From Mycolicibacterium hassiacum DSM 44199 (GTDB lineage: Bacteria; Actinomycetota; Actinomycetes; Mycobacteriales; Mycobacteriaceae), in the NCBI RefSeq assembly GCF_900603025.1, contig NZ_LR026975.1:2418001-2482000 (forward strand): DNA of 64,000 bases. The letters are read 5' to 3'. The position numbers and the translations under genes are program-made. Positions 11,015 to 18,778 of this stretch are shown piece by piece. The notes under the pieces are model-generated. The model saw nothing but the letters and a program-made list of their open reading frames with translations. It had not been told where the DNA came from and searched no databases. The first letter of the stretch is position 1. Each line of letters starts with the position of its first letter.

Positions 11015-11640
11015 GGCTGTCCCGGCAGCAGCTTCACGAACAGGGCGTTGGCCTCGGCGAGCAGCGTGTCGCCGTCGCGCAGCCGGCCCGACACGAAGAT
11101 CTTGCGGCCCTCCATACGGTCCAGGGTCGCGTCGACCTGCAGGTCCTTCTCGATGGGGGTGATGTTGCGGTAGTCGACGTGCAGGAACGCGGTGCGCTGG
11201 CCGCGGCTGCCGGACAGCGTGAACGCGGTGAAGCCGAGCAGCGAGTCGAACAGCAGCGACACCGCCCCGCCGTGTGCGGCGCCGTTGCGGCCGAGGTGGA
11301 AGCGCTGGAACCGCACGGTGCCCTCGATGCGTCCGTCGGGGGTCTCGGTCAGCTCCGACGGGATCAGCAGCAGGTTGCCGCGGTTGGGCAGGTCGAAGCG
11401 CCGACCGGACGGCGAGCTCCACTCGTCGGCGTAGTACGGGGCGAGCAGCTGCGAGACCTTCTCGATGAGGTCGGCCGCCTCGCTGATCACCTCGTCGGGG
11501 GCGTCGGCCGCGCGGGCGTGATCCTGCAGGGTGCGCACGGCGTCGATGAACCGCCCGTAGTCGGGGCCGCCCCGGGTGGTCGGCACCGGCGGGTTGAAGC
11601 CGCCGCCCTGCTGGGCCTCCGCGGGTTGGTCGATGCTCAC
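11011..11640 (-). CDS. PaaI-family hot-dog thioesterase
   Basis: A 209-residue protein with a single hot-dog fold in the C-terminal two thirds. The substrate-binding HGG motif is in GRNGAAHGGAVSLLFDSLLG, followed by TAFLHVDYRNITPIE. It is predicted to cleave an acyl-CoA or aryl-CoA thioester. The N-terminal 100 residues, ending FDLPNRGNLLLIPSE, are typical of the mycobacterial version. It is the first gene of a two-gene unit with the PGPGW membrane protein. The substrate is unknown. Confidence 0.85.
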   Translation of the reverse strand: MSIDQPAEAQQGGGFNPPVPTTRGGPDYGRFIDAVRTLQDHARAADAPDEVISEAADLIEKVSQLLAPYYADEWSSPSGRRFDLPNRGNLLLIPSELTETPDGRIEGTVRFQRFHLGRNGAAHGGAVSLLFDSLLGFTAFTLSGSRGQRTAFLHVDYRNITPIEKDLQVDATLDRMEGRKIFVSGRLRDGDTLLAEANALFVKLLPGQP

Positions 11641-11699
11641 CCGACCACCGTAATTGGCCCGGTTGCCTGCGGTGCGGCCGGTTTAGCGGGTCGGACGGC

Positions 11700-14531
11700 T
11701 CAGTCCTCCCAGCGGTCGCGCCGGTCACCGGCGGGTGCGGGGATTTCGGCGGCGGGTGTGCGCGACGTCGACCAGTCGGTGCCCTCGCAGATCAGGTCGG
11801 TGGGCATCGGGATGCCGTTGGGCAGCGGCACCGGCAGCCCCGGGATGTCGGGCAGGGCCAGCGCCGGCGGGGCCACCAGGTTCGAGATGCCGGTGGCGAT
11901 CGGCCCGGTCACCTGGTCGCCCGCCGGAATCCCGGCGGCCAGGCTGCCCGATGCGCCGGGCGCCGGCGCCGGCGCGGGCGGCAGCACCCCGGTCACCGAC
12001 GACACCGCGCCCTGGGTGGTGCGCAGCAGGCCCGGCGGCGTCATCAGGTTACGCAGGGTCAGGTCCTGCGGGCCGGTCCGGCCGGTCGGCGGCGTCGCGG
12101 CGGTGACGTTGGTGTCGGCCGAGGTGCCCGGCGCGCCGGGGGTGGGCGGGGTCCCGTTCTGTCCCGGGACGGCGACGGTGCCGCCGGGTGTGCCCTGCGC
12201 CGGCGGGGTGACGGTGGCGGCGGCGGTGTCGACCTCCGCACCCGGCGCCGGCGGGGCCGGCGGGGTGACCGTGGCCGCCGCGGTGTCGACCTCCGCACCC
12301 GGCGCCGGCGGGGCCGGCGGGGTGACCGTGGCCGCCGCGGTGTCGACCTCCGCGCCCGGCGCCGGCGGGGCCGGCGGTGTGGCCCCGGCCGCGGCATCTC
12401 CGGCCGCATCGGGCGGGGTCGGGGGTGTGGCGGCCGGGCCGATGTCGAGAGACTCCGCCGCCTCGTCAGCGGTATTCCCGGTCGCAGCCAGGGGTTCTGC
12501 GCCCTCGCCGGCGCCACCGCCGTCGGCGGGGCCGGCCTGGTCGGGGTGTGCGGCCACTTCGGCACCGGCATGGTCACCGTCGCCGGCCGTGGGCGGTCCG
12601 GGTGGCGTGGCGGTGGCGGCCGCAACGTCGACCGGCGCCGCGGGCGCCGGCGGTGCCGGGGGTGTCGCGCCTGCCGCGGCGGTGTCGACCGGCGCGGCGG
12701 GCGCGGGCGGTGCGGGCGGGGTGAACACCTCGACGGGGACCTCGGCCGGACCACCCGGTACGGGCGGGGCCGGGGGCGTGAACACCTCCACCGGAACCTC
12801 CACCGGCCCACCGGGGGCGGGCGGGGCCGGCGGGACCGCGGCCTCTATCCCCTCGGTGGCCGGCGCGCCCGGGGCCGGCGGGACCGGCGGGGTGCCGATT
12901 CCGGCGGCCAGGTCGATCGGCGCGCCGGGCGCCGGCGGCGCGGGCGGCAGACCCGCGTCCACGCCCACCTCCACCGGGGCGGGCGGCAGCGCCACTTCCG
13001 CCGAAGTGGCGTCGGTGACCGAGACCTCAACCGGCGCAGGAGGATTCACCGGCACCGGTGGTGTGGACACCTCGGCGGCGACATCGACGGGCGCCGACGA
13101 CACCGGGGGCGGTTGCAGCGCGATGTCGGCCCCGTTCTGCAGCGGCGGGCCGGGGATCGAGGGCAGGTCGATGCCGGGGGTCTGCACCCACTCGATCTCC
13201 GGAACCATCGACGGCGGCCCCGGGATGGGCGGGGTGACCTGTTCGAGCGTGGTGACCGTTTCGGTGCCCGGGGTGGGCGGCACCGGCGGGGAGAACGTCT
13301 CGATCGCCGTCGTGGTGGACCCGCCGGGGGTCGGCGGCGCCGGTGGGGGCTCCCCGCCGGTCGATCCCCCGGCCGAGGTGCCGGGTGCGCCGGGTTCCGG
13401 CGGGGTGGCGGCGTCGACCGCGCTCTCGACCGGGGCGCCGGGTGCGGGCGGGGCGGGCGGGCTGAAGGTTTCGATGGCCGCCGCGCCATCGGCCGGCGGT
13501 GTCGGCGGTGTCGGCGGTGTGACGACGCCGGCGGAGTCCTCGATCACCGCGCCGGGCGCGGGCGGGGCAGGGGGTGTCGCGCCCTCGACCGGGGCCGCGG
13601 CCGGCACGCCGGGCCCGGGCGGGGCGGGCGGGGTGACGGCCTCGACCGCCGATCCCGCGGCGGCCGGTGGGCTGGGCGGCGTGGGCGGTGTCGCGACCGG
13701 AGCGCCGACGGCGGCGGCCGACGGCGGGGTGCGCGGGGTCGGGTTGGTCAGCGCGCCGACGGCGTCGCCGATGACCAGGTCGACCAGTGACGGGTTGGGG
13801 TTGGTGCCGCCGCCGGGGACGCCCGCGCCGGGCGGCAGTTGCCCGGCCTCGGTGCGCACCTCGTCGGAGTCGCGGTCGTGGCGGGCCGAGTCGCTCGGCG
13901 GTGTGGCGACACCGGCCGCGTTGGCGATCGGTGCGCCCGGCCCGGGCGGCCCGGGTGGGGTGGCTCCGGCGGCCGGCCCGACCAACGGAAGCCCCGGTGC
14001 GGGCGGTGTCGGCGGGGTCGCCACACCGGCCATGTCGGCCAGCGGTGCGCCGGGCGCGGGCGGAGCGGGCGGGATGAGCAGTTCGACCGGGTTGAAGATC
14101 CCGGTGCCCGGGGCGCCGGGTCCGGGCGGGACACCGAGTGCGCCCGGCACGCCGATCGGGGCACCGGGCGCGCCGGGCGCCGGCGGCAGCGCACCCGCGG
14201 CGGTGTCGACGACCCCGGCCGGCGGGGTCGGCGGGATCGGCGGGGCGGCAACGCCGACGTCGGTAGCGGGCGGAACGACCACTGGCAGGGCCCCCGGCGG
14301 GGTGCCGGTGGTGATGGACGTCGCCGCGTGCTGCAGCGCCTGCGGGATGGTGCCCGGCTGCGTGGCGATCTGCTGAATCATGCTCAGGCACGGCACCCCG
14401 CCGCGGGTCGGCTGGGCGACCGCGCGAGGACCCGTCCACGGGCTCAGGAGAGGGCTGGCGAAGAGCAGCCCCGTCGCGCCCATCGTGACCACGAACAGGC
14501 TCTTCTTAGGACTCTTCGTCGTCCACACCAT
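11700..14531 (-). CDS. Secreted proline/alanine/glycine-rich repeat protein
   Basis: A 943-residue low-complexity protein. ATG 14531 gives a signal peptide (KKSLFVVTMGATGLLFASPLL, then AVAQP), so it is probably exported. A short N-terminal domain (PCLSMIQQIATQPGTIPQALQ) and a C-terminal domain (IPGLPVPLPNGIPMPTDLICEG) flank about 750 residues of imperfect repeats, TPPAPPAPGAxVxxAAxx. Three perfect 19-residue copies lie near the C-terminus. It is not PE_PGRS, since it lacks the PE domain. The long open frame on the opposite strand is a GC-skew shadow. A surface or wall-spanning role is inference. Confidence 0.8.
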   Translation of the reverse strand: MVWTTKSPKKSLFVVTMGATGLLFASPLLSPWTGPRAVAQPTRGGVPCLSMIQQIATQPGTIPQALQHAATSITTGTPPGALPVVVPPATDVGVAAPPIPPTPPAGVVDTAAGALPPAPGAPGAPIGVPGALGVPPGPGAPGTGIFNPVELLIPPAPPAPGAPLADMAGVATPPTPPAPGLPLVGPAAGATPPGPPGPGAPIANAAGVATPPSDSARHDRDSDEVRTEAGQLPPGAGVPGGGTNPNPSLVDLVIGDAVGALTNPTPRTPPSAAAVGAPVATPPTPPSPPAAAGSAVEAVTPPAPPGPGVPAAAPVEGATPPAPPAPGAVIEDSAGVVTPPTPPTPPADGAAAIETFSPPAPPAPGAPVESAVDAATPPEPGAPGTSAGGSTGGEPPPAPPTPGGSTTTAIETFSPPVPPTPGTETVTTLEQVTPPIPGPPSMVPEIEWVQTPGIDLPSIPGPPLQNGADIALQPPPVSSAPVDVAAEVSTPPVPVNPPAPVEVSVTDATSAEVALPPAPVEVGVDAGLPPAPPAPGAPIDLAAGIGTPPVPPAPGAPATEGIEAAVPPAPPAPGGPVEVPVEVFTPPAPPVPGGPAEVPVEVFTPPAPPAPAAPVDTAAAGATPPAPPAPAAPVDVAAATATPPGPPTAGDGDHAGAEVAAHPDQAGPADGGGAGEGAEPLAATGNTADEAAESLDIGPAATPPTPPDAAGDAAAGATPPAPPAPGAEVDTAAATVTPPAPPAPGAEVDTAAATVTPPAPPAPGAEVDTAAATVTPPAQGTPGGTVAVPGQNGTPPTPGAPGTSADTNVTAATPPTGRTGPQDLTLRNLMTPPGLLRTTQGAVSSVTGVLPPAPAPAPGASGSLAAGIPAGDQVTGPIATGISNLVAPPALALPDIPGLPVPLPNGIPMPTDLICEGTDWSTSRTPAAEIPAPAGDRRDRWED
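12208..12378 (-). repeat. Three near-identical 57-bp tandem repeats inside the proline-rich gene
   Basis: Copies lie at 12208-12264, 12265-12321 and 12322-12378. Each encodes the 19-residue unit TPPAPPAPGAEVDTAAATV. The near-identity of the DNA, including synonymous sites, against the more diverged surrounding repeats points to recent expansion. The copy number is likely to vary between strains. Confidence 0.9.
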
Positions 14532-14752
14532 GCTGCACCCCCAGTAGTTCAGTAGTTGGCACTCGGTGTTCGGCAACCGGGTGCGCGCGCTGTTGGGTAC
14601 AGCACAAGGGTGATCTTGATTTTTTCGCGGACGACAGTTCGTGAGTTATCCAACTGTTGTCAACACGACGCACAGTTGTCACGCCGAGGCGGAATCGGTT
14701 GGCTGCCGGCCGGCCCGGCAACGCCGACGTTCTGCGGCATGCCCGGAATCAG

Positions 14753-14775
14753 GAAAACCCCCTGCGTCGAGGGGG
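14753..14775 (-). terminator. Intrinsic terminator of tRNA-Val(CAC)
   Basis: Reading the minus strand, CCCCCT and AGGGGG form a 6-bp stem with a 6-base loop, followed by GTTTT. It begins 7 bp after the 3' end of the tRNA-Val gene on the same strand. Confidence 0.7.
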
Positions 14776-14781
14776 TTGTTG

Positions 14782-14853
14782 TGGTCCCGACTGGGATCGA
14801 ACCAGTGACCTTCCGCGTGTGAGGCGGACGCTCTCCCGCTGAGCTACGAGACC
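14782..14853 (-). tRNA. tRNA-Val (anticodon CAC)
   Basis: A 72-base cloverleaf on the minus strand. The acceptor GGTCTCG pairs with CGGGACC (one G-T wobble), the D arm is GCTCAGCGGGAGAGC, the anticodon loop CTCACAC sits in a TCCGC/GCGGA stem, and the T arm is ACTGG-TTCGATC-CCAGT. CCA is not encoded. It reads CAC for GUG codons. Confidence 0.97.
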
Positions 14854-15063
14854 CGAAAGCTCGATCGGTAATCGATCGAACGACGTCGAAGATTAGCACG
14901 ACGGCGGGCCGGGACCCGAATCGCTCTGGTCGTCGGCTCGGTCACATCCAGCGTGGCCGCTCGACACCGAACCCGCCGGCCCCGGACGTCGCCGCGGCTC
15001 GGCGGCGCGATCGGGCGTCTGCGGCCCCGCGAGCCCGCGCCGCGACGCGCGCTACTTCGCGAT

Positions 15064-15093
15064 TTGTGCAGCTACGCCTCGTTGGACTATCGT
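15064..15093 (+). promoter_or_regulatory. Candidate promoter of the Gly-Cys-Val tRNA operon
   Basis: TTGTGC (15064-15069) and TATCGT (15088-15093) are 18 bp apart and end 38 bp before tRNA-Gly. Spacing and position fit a sigma-70 type promoter; the hexamers are imperfect, so this is tentative. Confidence 0.35.
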
Positions 15094-15131
15094 CGTGCAT
15101 CGCGACGGACGGCAACGACGTTCGGAAGCAC

Positions 15132-15204
15132 GCGGATGTAGCGCAGTTGGTAGCGCATCACCTTGCCAAGGTGAGGGTCGCGGGTTCGAATCCCGTCATC
15201 CGCT
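15132..15204 (+). tRNA. tRNA-Gly (anticodon GCC)
   Basis: A 73-base cloverleaf. The acceptor GCGGATG pairs with CATCCGC, with the GCC anticodon in the CTTGCCAAG loop and the T arm GCGGG-TTCGAAT-CCCGT. First of three co-directional tRNA genes, an arrangement also found in M. tuberculosis. Confidence 0.97.
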
Positions 15205-15231
15205 CGAAGGTGAACGGCGTCAACCCTCCGC

Positions 15232-15302
15232 GGTGGAGTGGCCGAGTGGTGAGGCAACGGCCTGCAAAGCCGTGCACACGGGTTCGATTCCCGTCTCCAC
15301 CT
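15232..15302 (+). tRNA. tRNA-Cys (anticodon GCA)
   Basis: A 71-base cloverleaf. The acceptor GGTGGAG pairs with CTCCACC, the anticodon is GCA within CCTGCAAAG, and the T arm is ACGGG-TTCGATT-CCCGT. It lies 27 bp after tRNA-Gly. Confidence 0.97.
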
Positions 15303-15317
15303 CAATCGAAGTAGCAG

Positions 15318-15389
15318 GCGCGATTAGCTCAGTGGGAGAGCGCTTCCCTGACACGGAAGAGGTCACTGGTTCAATCCCAGTATCGCGCA
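15318..15389 (+). tRNA. tRNA-Val (anticodon GAC), integration target
   Basis: A 72-base cloverleaf. The acceptor GCGCGAT pairs with ATCGCGC, the anticodon is GAC, and the T arm is ACTGG-TTCAATC-CCAGT. Its 3' 25 bases are the left attachment core of the integrated element and are repeated at 23575-23599, so the gene was restored intact on integration. Confidence 0.97.
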
Positions 15390-15390
15390 C
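15366..15390 (+). repeat. attL core of the integrated element
   Basis: 25 bp from CTGGTTCAATCC to ATCGCGCAC, covering the T arm and 3' acceptor of tRNA-Val(GAC). It is identical to 23575-23599, and the bases just outside differ on both sides, which fixes the core. Confidence 0.95.
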
Positions 15391-15502
15391 TAGCATTTAT
15401 GCAGGTCAGGGCAGTTTTTAAGGCCAGAACCTCGAGTGTGCGGGCTATCTGCGGGCTAACCGATTCGGTCGGTGGGCTGACACCCAACGAAAGGGGTCAC
15501 CC

Positions 15503-15883
15503 ATGCCAACCACCACCCTCCCCGATGGCGCGCAGTACGTCACCGGCGACGCCGACGACGGCCACCGGGTCGCCTTCACCGCCGACCTGTGCCACGGCGC
15601 GCCGATCGTGCGGGCTTCGTGCACGCTGACGCCGTCTGGTGCGATCGCCGACGATCCCGCCGAAGAAGCGCCCGCCGTGCACGTCGTCGTCGACGCCCCC
15701 CTCACCGCTGCGGCGGCTCGCGGCCTGGCCGCCGCGATCATCGCAGCCGCCGAGCAGGCCGAGCAGTGGCAGCACCAGGCTGCCGACGATGCGTGGGCCG
15801 ATCCGGCCTGGCAGGTCAATTCGGACTACTGCGCGCGTTGCAACACGATCGGTCAGCACGCCACCAGCCAGCACCCGGCATAG
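15503..15883 (+). CDS. Hypothetical element protein
   Basis: A 126-residue protein of no recognised family. It starts at ATG 15503 after AAAGGGG. The first half is beta-rich with the segment APAVHVVVDAPLTAAAARGLAAAIIAAAEQAE. The C-terminus carries CARC and further His residues (IGQHATSQHP) that could bind zinc. It lies on the plus strand, opposite to the element's main operon, just inside attL, and is followed by a strong hairpin. A small regulatory or accessory role is possible but not shown. Confidence 0.6.
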   Translation: MPTTTLPDGAQYVTGDADDGHRVAFTADLCHGAPIVRASCTLTPSGAIADDPAEEAPAVHVVVDAPLTAAAARGLAAAIIAAAEQAEQWQHQAADDAWADPAWQVNSDYCARCNTIGQHATSQHPA

Positions 15884-15896
15884 CCACACGACCACG

Positions 15897-15933
15897 TCAG
15901 CCCCCGGTGAGGCAGCACGCCACCGGGGGCTGA
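15897..15933. terminator. Strong hairpin after the left-end gene
   Basis: A perfect 13-bp stem, TCAGCCCCCGGTG / CACCGGGGGCTGA, with an 11-base loop, 14 bp after the stop of the 15503-15883 gene. It lacks a T-run but is the strongest hairpin in the element's left end and would serve either strand. Confidence 0.6.
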
Positions 15934-15940
15934 TCCCTGC

Positions 15941-16289
15941 TCAGGCCTTGGGTGCCGCCGGGGTAGCGTGTTCGCGGCATTTGCGTGCGACGCGACAGGT
16001 TGCCGGTGTTGCGGGCTTCGGCGATCGCTTCCTCGAACACGTCGTCGTCGACGTTGTCGGTCATCGCGTAGATGCCGCCCTCGCGGCCTATGCCGCTTAG
16101 TTCATGCAGCGTTGCAAAATCACTAGGCCGACTTTTGCCGTACTCGGTGTCATCGTGTTGAGCAGATCCGTGCTGGTCGCCTTTGCGTAACTGCTCGCGG
16201 CGCTTAAGAATCTCGCCGCGTTCCTGTCCGGCGCGGATCGCCACACCCAACGCACGCTCAGCCCGGCGCAGAAACTCCGCAGCATCCCC
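15941..16289 (-). pseudogene. Truncated and frameshifted phage/ICE-type gene
   Basis: The minus frame reads EFLRRAERALGVAIRAGQE, then KSRPSDFATLHELSGIG, then DNVDDDVFEEAIAEA and GNLSR. At 15989 one extra base (or the loss of eight) shifts the frame; in the new frame ARKCREHATPAAPKA and a TGA at 15941 follow, the usual type of ending for this family. Upstream, the frame runs into a TAA at 16292 exactly where a tRNA-Met fragment begins, so the N-terminus is missing. It resembles unnamed actinobacterial phage/ICE proteins with an LSRANVxRK-like C-terminal motif. Doubly broken, hence dead. Confidence 0.6.
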
Positions 16290-16295
16290 TTATTT

Positions 16296-16345
16296 TGCGG
16301 ACTCATAATCCGTAGGCCGCGGGTTCGAGCCCCGCCCGCCCCACC
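16296..16345 (+). repeat. 3' half of tRNA-Met (CAT) - orphan attachment-site scar
   Basis: A 50-bp stretch folds as the 3' half of a tRNA. Anticodon stem-loop GCGGA-CTCATAA-TCCGT (anticodon CAT), variable loop, T arm GCGGG-TTCGAGC-CCCGC, 3' acceptor CCGCCCC, A, CC. There is no 5' half (no GGGGCGG or D arm upstream). A lone tRNA 3' half is the usual form of an attP/attR core, so it marks a second integration specificity. It is not a functional tRNA. Confidence 0.8.
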
Positions 16346-16495
16346 TTTGAGCAGCAGGTTTACTGCCGTCGGCCTTCGGGTGGTGCCACACGTGGTGCCT
16401 ACGCTCCTCACGCGGTGCGCGAATACGGAGTCGCCCGCCGGTGGTAGAGGAAGAATGGTTGCGTCAGAATTTGATGCGATCAGAAAGGGCGAACC

Positions 16496-16876
16496 GTGGC
16501 CGTCAACGCGCCTATGCGAATCGTGCGAGTGGAGCTACCCGACGAGAGCCTGAAAACAAGCCGGGTGCTCGCGGGCCAACGCGGTAACGGCTACGCGGTG
16601 ATCGTGTACTTCTCGCGGCCTGCTGACGCTTTCGAGCGCATGGCGCTGGAAGATGAGCTCGATATTGAGTTCGACGACAACGACCCGATGTGCGCGATCA
16701 ACCGCAACACGACGCTCGAAGTTCTCGAAAACGACATCGACGGAATCAATGCGACTATCGACAACGCGATAGAAAACGCGCGTGTCGCCCGCGAGGCAGC
16801 CGAGGAAGAAGATGCCCGGCTGAAAGAACTCGCCAAGAAACTGACGCGCGATCTGCGCTCTGCCGCCGGGGGCTAA
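16496..16876 (+). CDS. Hypothetical element protein with acidic coiled-coil C-terminus
   Basis: About 126 residues from GTG 16496 (preceded by AGAAAGGG); ATG 16514 is an alternative. The N-terminal half is beta-rich (MRIVRVELPDESLKTSR, GYAVIVYFSRPADAFER). The C-terminal half, from NDIDGINATIDNAI to EEEDARLKELAKKL, is a predicted coiled coil. No family recognised. It is on the plus strand and converges on the terminase-like operon, overlapping its last gene by 4 bp. Confidence 0.6.
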   Translation: MAVNAPMRIVRVELPDESLKTSRVLAGQRGNGYAVIVYFSRPADAFERMALEDELDIEFDDNDPMCAINRNTTLEVLENDIDGINATIDNAIENARVAREAAEEEDARLKELAKKLTRDLRSAAGG

Positions 16877-17064
16877 CCGTTCGACGGCGGCGGCGACGTG
16901 TTGAGCTGCCGGCGACGGGCCTCCTGCATCGCCGCCAGGGCCTCAAACGAGCCACACGACACACGATCGAACATGAGCAGCTCGACGGCGTCGAACGGCT
17001 CATCAGGCGTCGCGGCGGCCTCCGCGATCGGGTCGAGCTGCTCAGGCTCCCGGCGGCGTCTCAC
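16873..17064 (-). CDS. Small hypothetical element protein
   Basis: A 63-residue protein, MRRRREPEQLDPIAEAAA at the start and EALAAMQEARRRQLN near the end, mostly helical. Its ATG overlaps the stop of the small-terminase-like gene as ATGA, so the two are translationally coupled. Such short helical proteins often sit between packaging genes in actinophages. Function unknown. Confidence 0.6.
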   Translation of the reverse strand: MRRRREPEQLDPIAEAAATPDEPFDAVELLMFDRVSCGSFEALAAMQEARRRQLNTSPPPSNG

Positions 17065-17441
17065 GGCGCACCCACATTCGCCGCGTACACACCGCGCGTC
17101 GACCGGCGCTGCTGCGTGCGCTGCTCCGCGCCGTCATCGTCCTCTCCGCTCGGCAGGCCGAGTGCCGCAAGCAGGCGCGCCAACGTGATGCGCTGCTGCC
17201 GCAACTCGGTGGCCGCCGGGTGAGCCTTGAGCCCATGCGGCGACTCGACGATCGGGCCATCAGCGTCCAGACGGGCCTGTAGCTGGTCGAGCAAGTCGAC
17301 GGTGCGGCACGCCTGCAGCAGCAGCGAGGTCTCATGCTCGGACAGCTCATAGTCGGCGGTGACGGCCCGCCACAACCGGCGGCCGCCCCACAGCAGAGTC
17401 ACCGGGGCGTCCGTTTCGGCCGTATCAGTGGTGTCGGTCAT
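17061..17441 (-). CDS. Small terminase subunit-like protein
   Basis: A 126-residue helical protein with YELSEHETSLLLQACRTVD followed by LDQLQARLDADGP and HPAATELRQQRITLARLLA. This layout matches the actinophage small-terminase/P27-like proteins found in phiRv1/phiRv2-type elements. Such a protein would recognise the element's own pac/cos site and direct packaging through a helper's large subunit, which the element lacks. Assignment is from motif memory and context, not from a search. Confidence 0.6.
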   Translation of the reverse strand: MTDTTDTAETDAPVTLLWGGRRLWRAVTADYELSEHETSLLLQACRTVDLLDQLQARLDADGPIVESPHGLKAHPAATELRQQRITLARLLAALGLPSGEDDDGAEQRTQQRRSTRGVYAANVGAP

Positions 17442-17554
17442 GTCAGGTTTTCCGTTCGTTTCAGATCAGGGGAAAAGAAACCGCCTACCGCCGCGAGGGG
17501 CGGCGACGGCGTTGGGGGGCACCTCCCCTGGGGTGTTGCTGAGCTGCGGCGGGT

Positions 17555-17594
17555 GGCCGGCCGTCGACCCCCCCTGACAGATCGACGGCCGGCC
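17555..17594. promoter_or_regulatory. Long inverted repeat between capsid and terminase-like genes
   Basis: Perfect 13-bp arms, GGCCGGCCGTCGA (17555-17567) and TCGACGGCCGGCC (17582-17594), with a 14-base loop. It lies in the 340-bp gap between the capsid stop (17782) and the start of the terminase-like gene (17441). No T-run follows. It could be an attenuating hairpin, an operator, or part of the packaging site. Nothing else is recognisable in the gap. Confidence 0.55.
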
Positions 17595-17781
17595 GCGATC
17601 GAGGCGAGCCTGTCACCGCAACGGGCTAAAGCGGCCGGCTCTCGGCCCTCGTCGCTGTCGGGCCTGGTCGAGGCGGCGCAGAAACGGCTGCGCTGTGTGT
17701 CCTCGGCTGCCCGACTGCCTGGCCGGATGCTCTCGCGGGGAAAGGAGAACCGCGAGCGTCCTGTGCATCCGGCCAAGTCTG

Positions 17782-18612
17782 TTAGCTGCTGCCAGCGTCG
17801 CCGATCGTGAACTTGCCCAACCGATCAGCGCGAACCGGCTTCCAGCCGATGCGCCACGTCGCGCGAATCTGCACAGCGTCGGAGCTGAACAGCGCGTGCT
17901 CGCTGGACGCGACGCGCACCGGGCCAACGGCTGCGGCGATCGCGTTGCGGTCGACGACCAGGCCGCTGTAGGCGGGCACGAACCGGGACTTGAGCACAGG
18001 CAGCGACAGGATGAGCTGCTGCGCGTCGGTGGTGCCAGCGCCGAGCAGAGACTGGTTGTAGTCGGCGGCCACCTTCAGCTTGCGGAACTCGGCCCAGCCC
18101 AACGGGTCGAGCACAATCGCGCTCGGGTTGGCTCCATTTGATTCCAGCTCGGCGACGAGGTCGACCAGGGCGTCGAGGCTGCCGGTCACTGCGCCGCCAT
18201 CGACGACGCCCTGCGCGTTGAGCAGGCCGACGGGGTCTGTGTCGGACAGGTAGGAGCGGTCGGCTTTTGCGACGAGGTCGCGGGCCACGGACTGCGCGAG
18301 CTGGTCGGCGGTGCCGGGCTTGCGGTGCTGCTCGGAGCTGACCTTGACCAGGCGGCTGATCTTCTTGGTCTGCACGACGACCTCGTCGAGCGCGGGGTCG
18401 TCCTCGCTGATTTCCTCGCCCTCGTCGACATACGCGGCGCTGTCGGCGTCGTCGACGAATGCGACCCGCAGTGAGGGTTCGTCGCCGTCGATTTCGCCGC
18501 CGATGAACGCGGTCTGCAGGATCAGAGCGTCGGGCACAACGTCGTCGGGCGCGAAAACGCTTACGTCAGGAGACCATGCCTTTTCGGAGGTCGTGGTGGT
18601 GATGAGAGTCAT
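17782..18612 (-). CDS. HK97-fold phage major capsid protein
   Basis: A 276-residue protein built like a short HK97 gp5 capsid subunit without a long delta domain. Features are an N-terminal arm, an E-loop-like region (FVDDADSAAYVDEGEEISEDD), VVVQTKKISRLVKVSSEQ, the long spine helix ADQLAQSVARDLVAKADRSYL, and ANPSAIVLDPLGWAEFRKLK plus a C-terminal ATWRIGWKPVRADRLGKFTI in the A/P domains. It assembles the procapsid together with the upstream scaffold-like protein. Short capsid subunits are typical of small-headed satellites. Confidence 0.85.
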   Translation of the reverse strand: MTLITTTTSEKAWSPDVSVFAPDDVVPDALILQTAFIGGEIDGDEPSLRVAFVDDADSAAYVDEGEEISEDDPALDEVVVQTKKISRLVKVSSEQHRKPGTADQLAQSVARDLVAKADRSYLSDTDPVGLLNAQGVVDGGAVTGSLDALVDLVAELESNGANPSAIVLDPLGWAEFRKLKVAADYNQSLLGAGTTDAQQLILSLPVLKSRFVPAYSGLVVDRNAIAAAVGPVRVASSEHALFSSDAVQIRATWRIGWKPVRADRLGKFTIGDAGSS

Positions 18613-18778
18613 TGTGGCTCAGTGCCTTTCGTGCGGCGCGCACAGCACGGCGCGCAATCAACAAAGAGGGTTCTTGGTGATCGGCGGCCGCCGGGGCTCG
18701 CACGGTGCAGGTGGCGCAAAGACCAGCCGCGCCAGCCATTCTATCGGCTGACGCGGCCAGTCCCGGCGAACATGGGGT

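Noticed and set aside
12208..12378. Regular repeats that could suggest a CRISPR array
   Set aside because: The units are directly tandem without spacers and encode a protein repeat. No CRISPR array was found in the window.
11179..14376. A 1065-residue open frame on the plus strand opposite the proline-rich gene
   Set aside because: It is the complement of a GC-rich triplet repeat; the minus frame has a signal peptide, start context and defined end domains.
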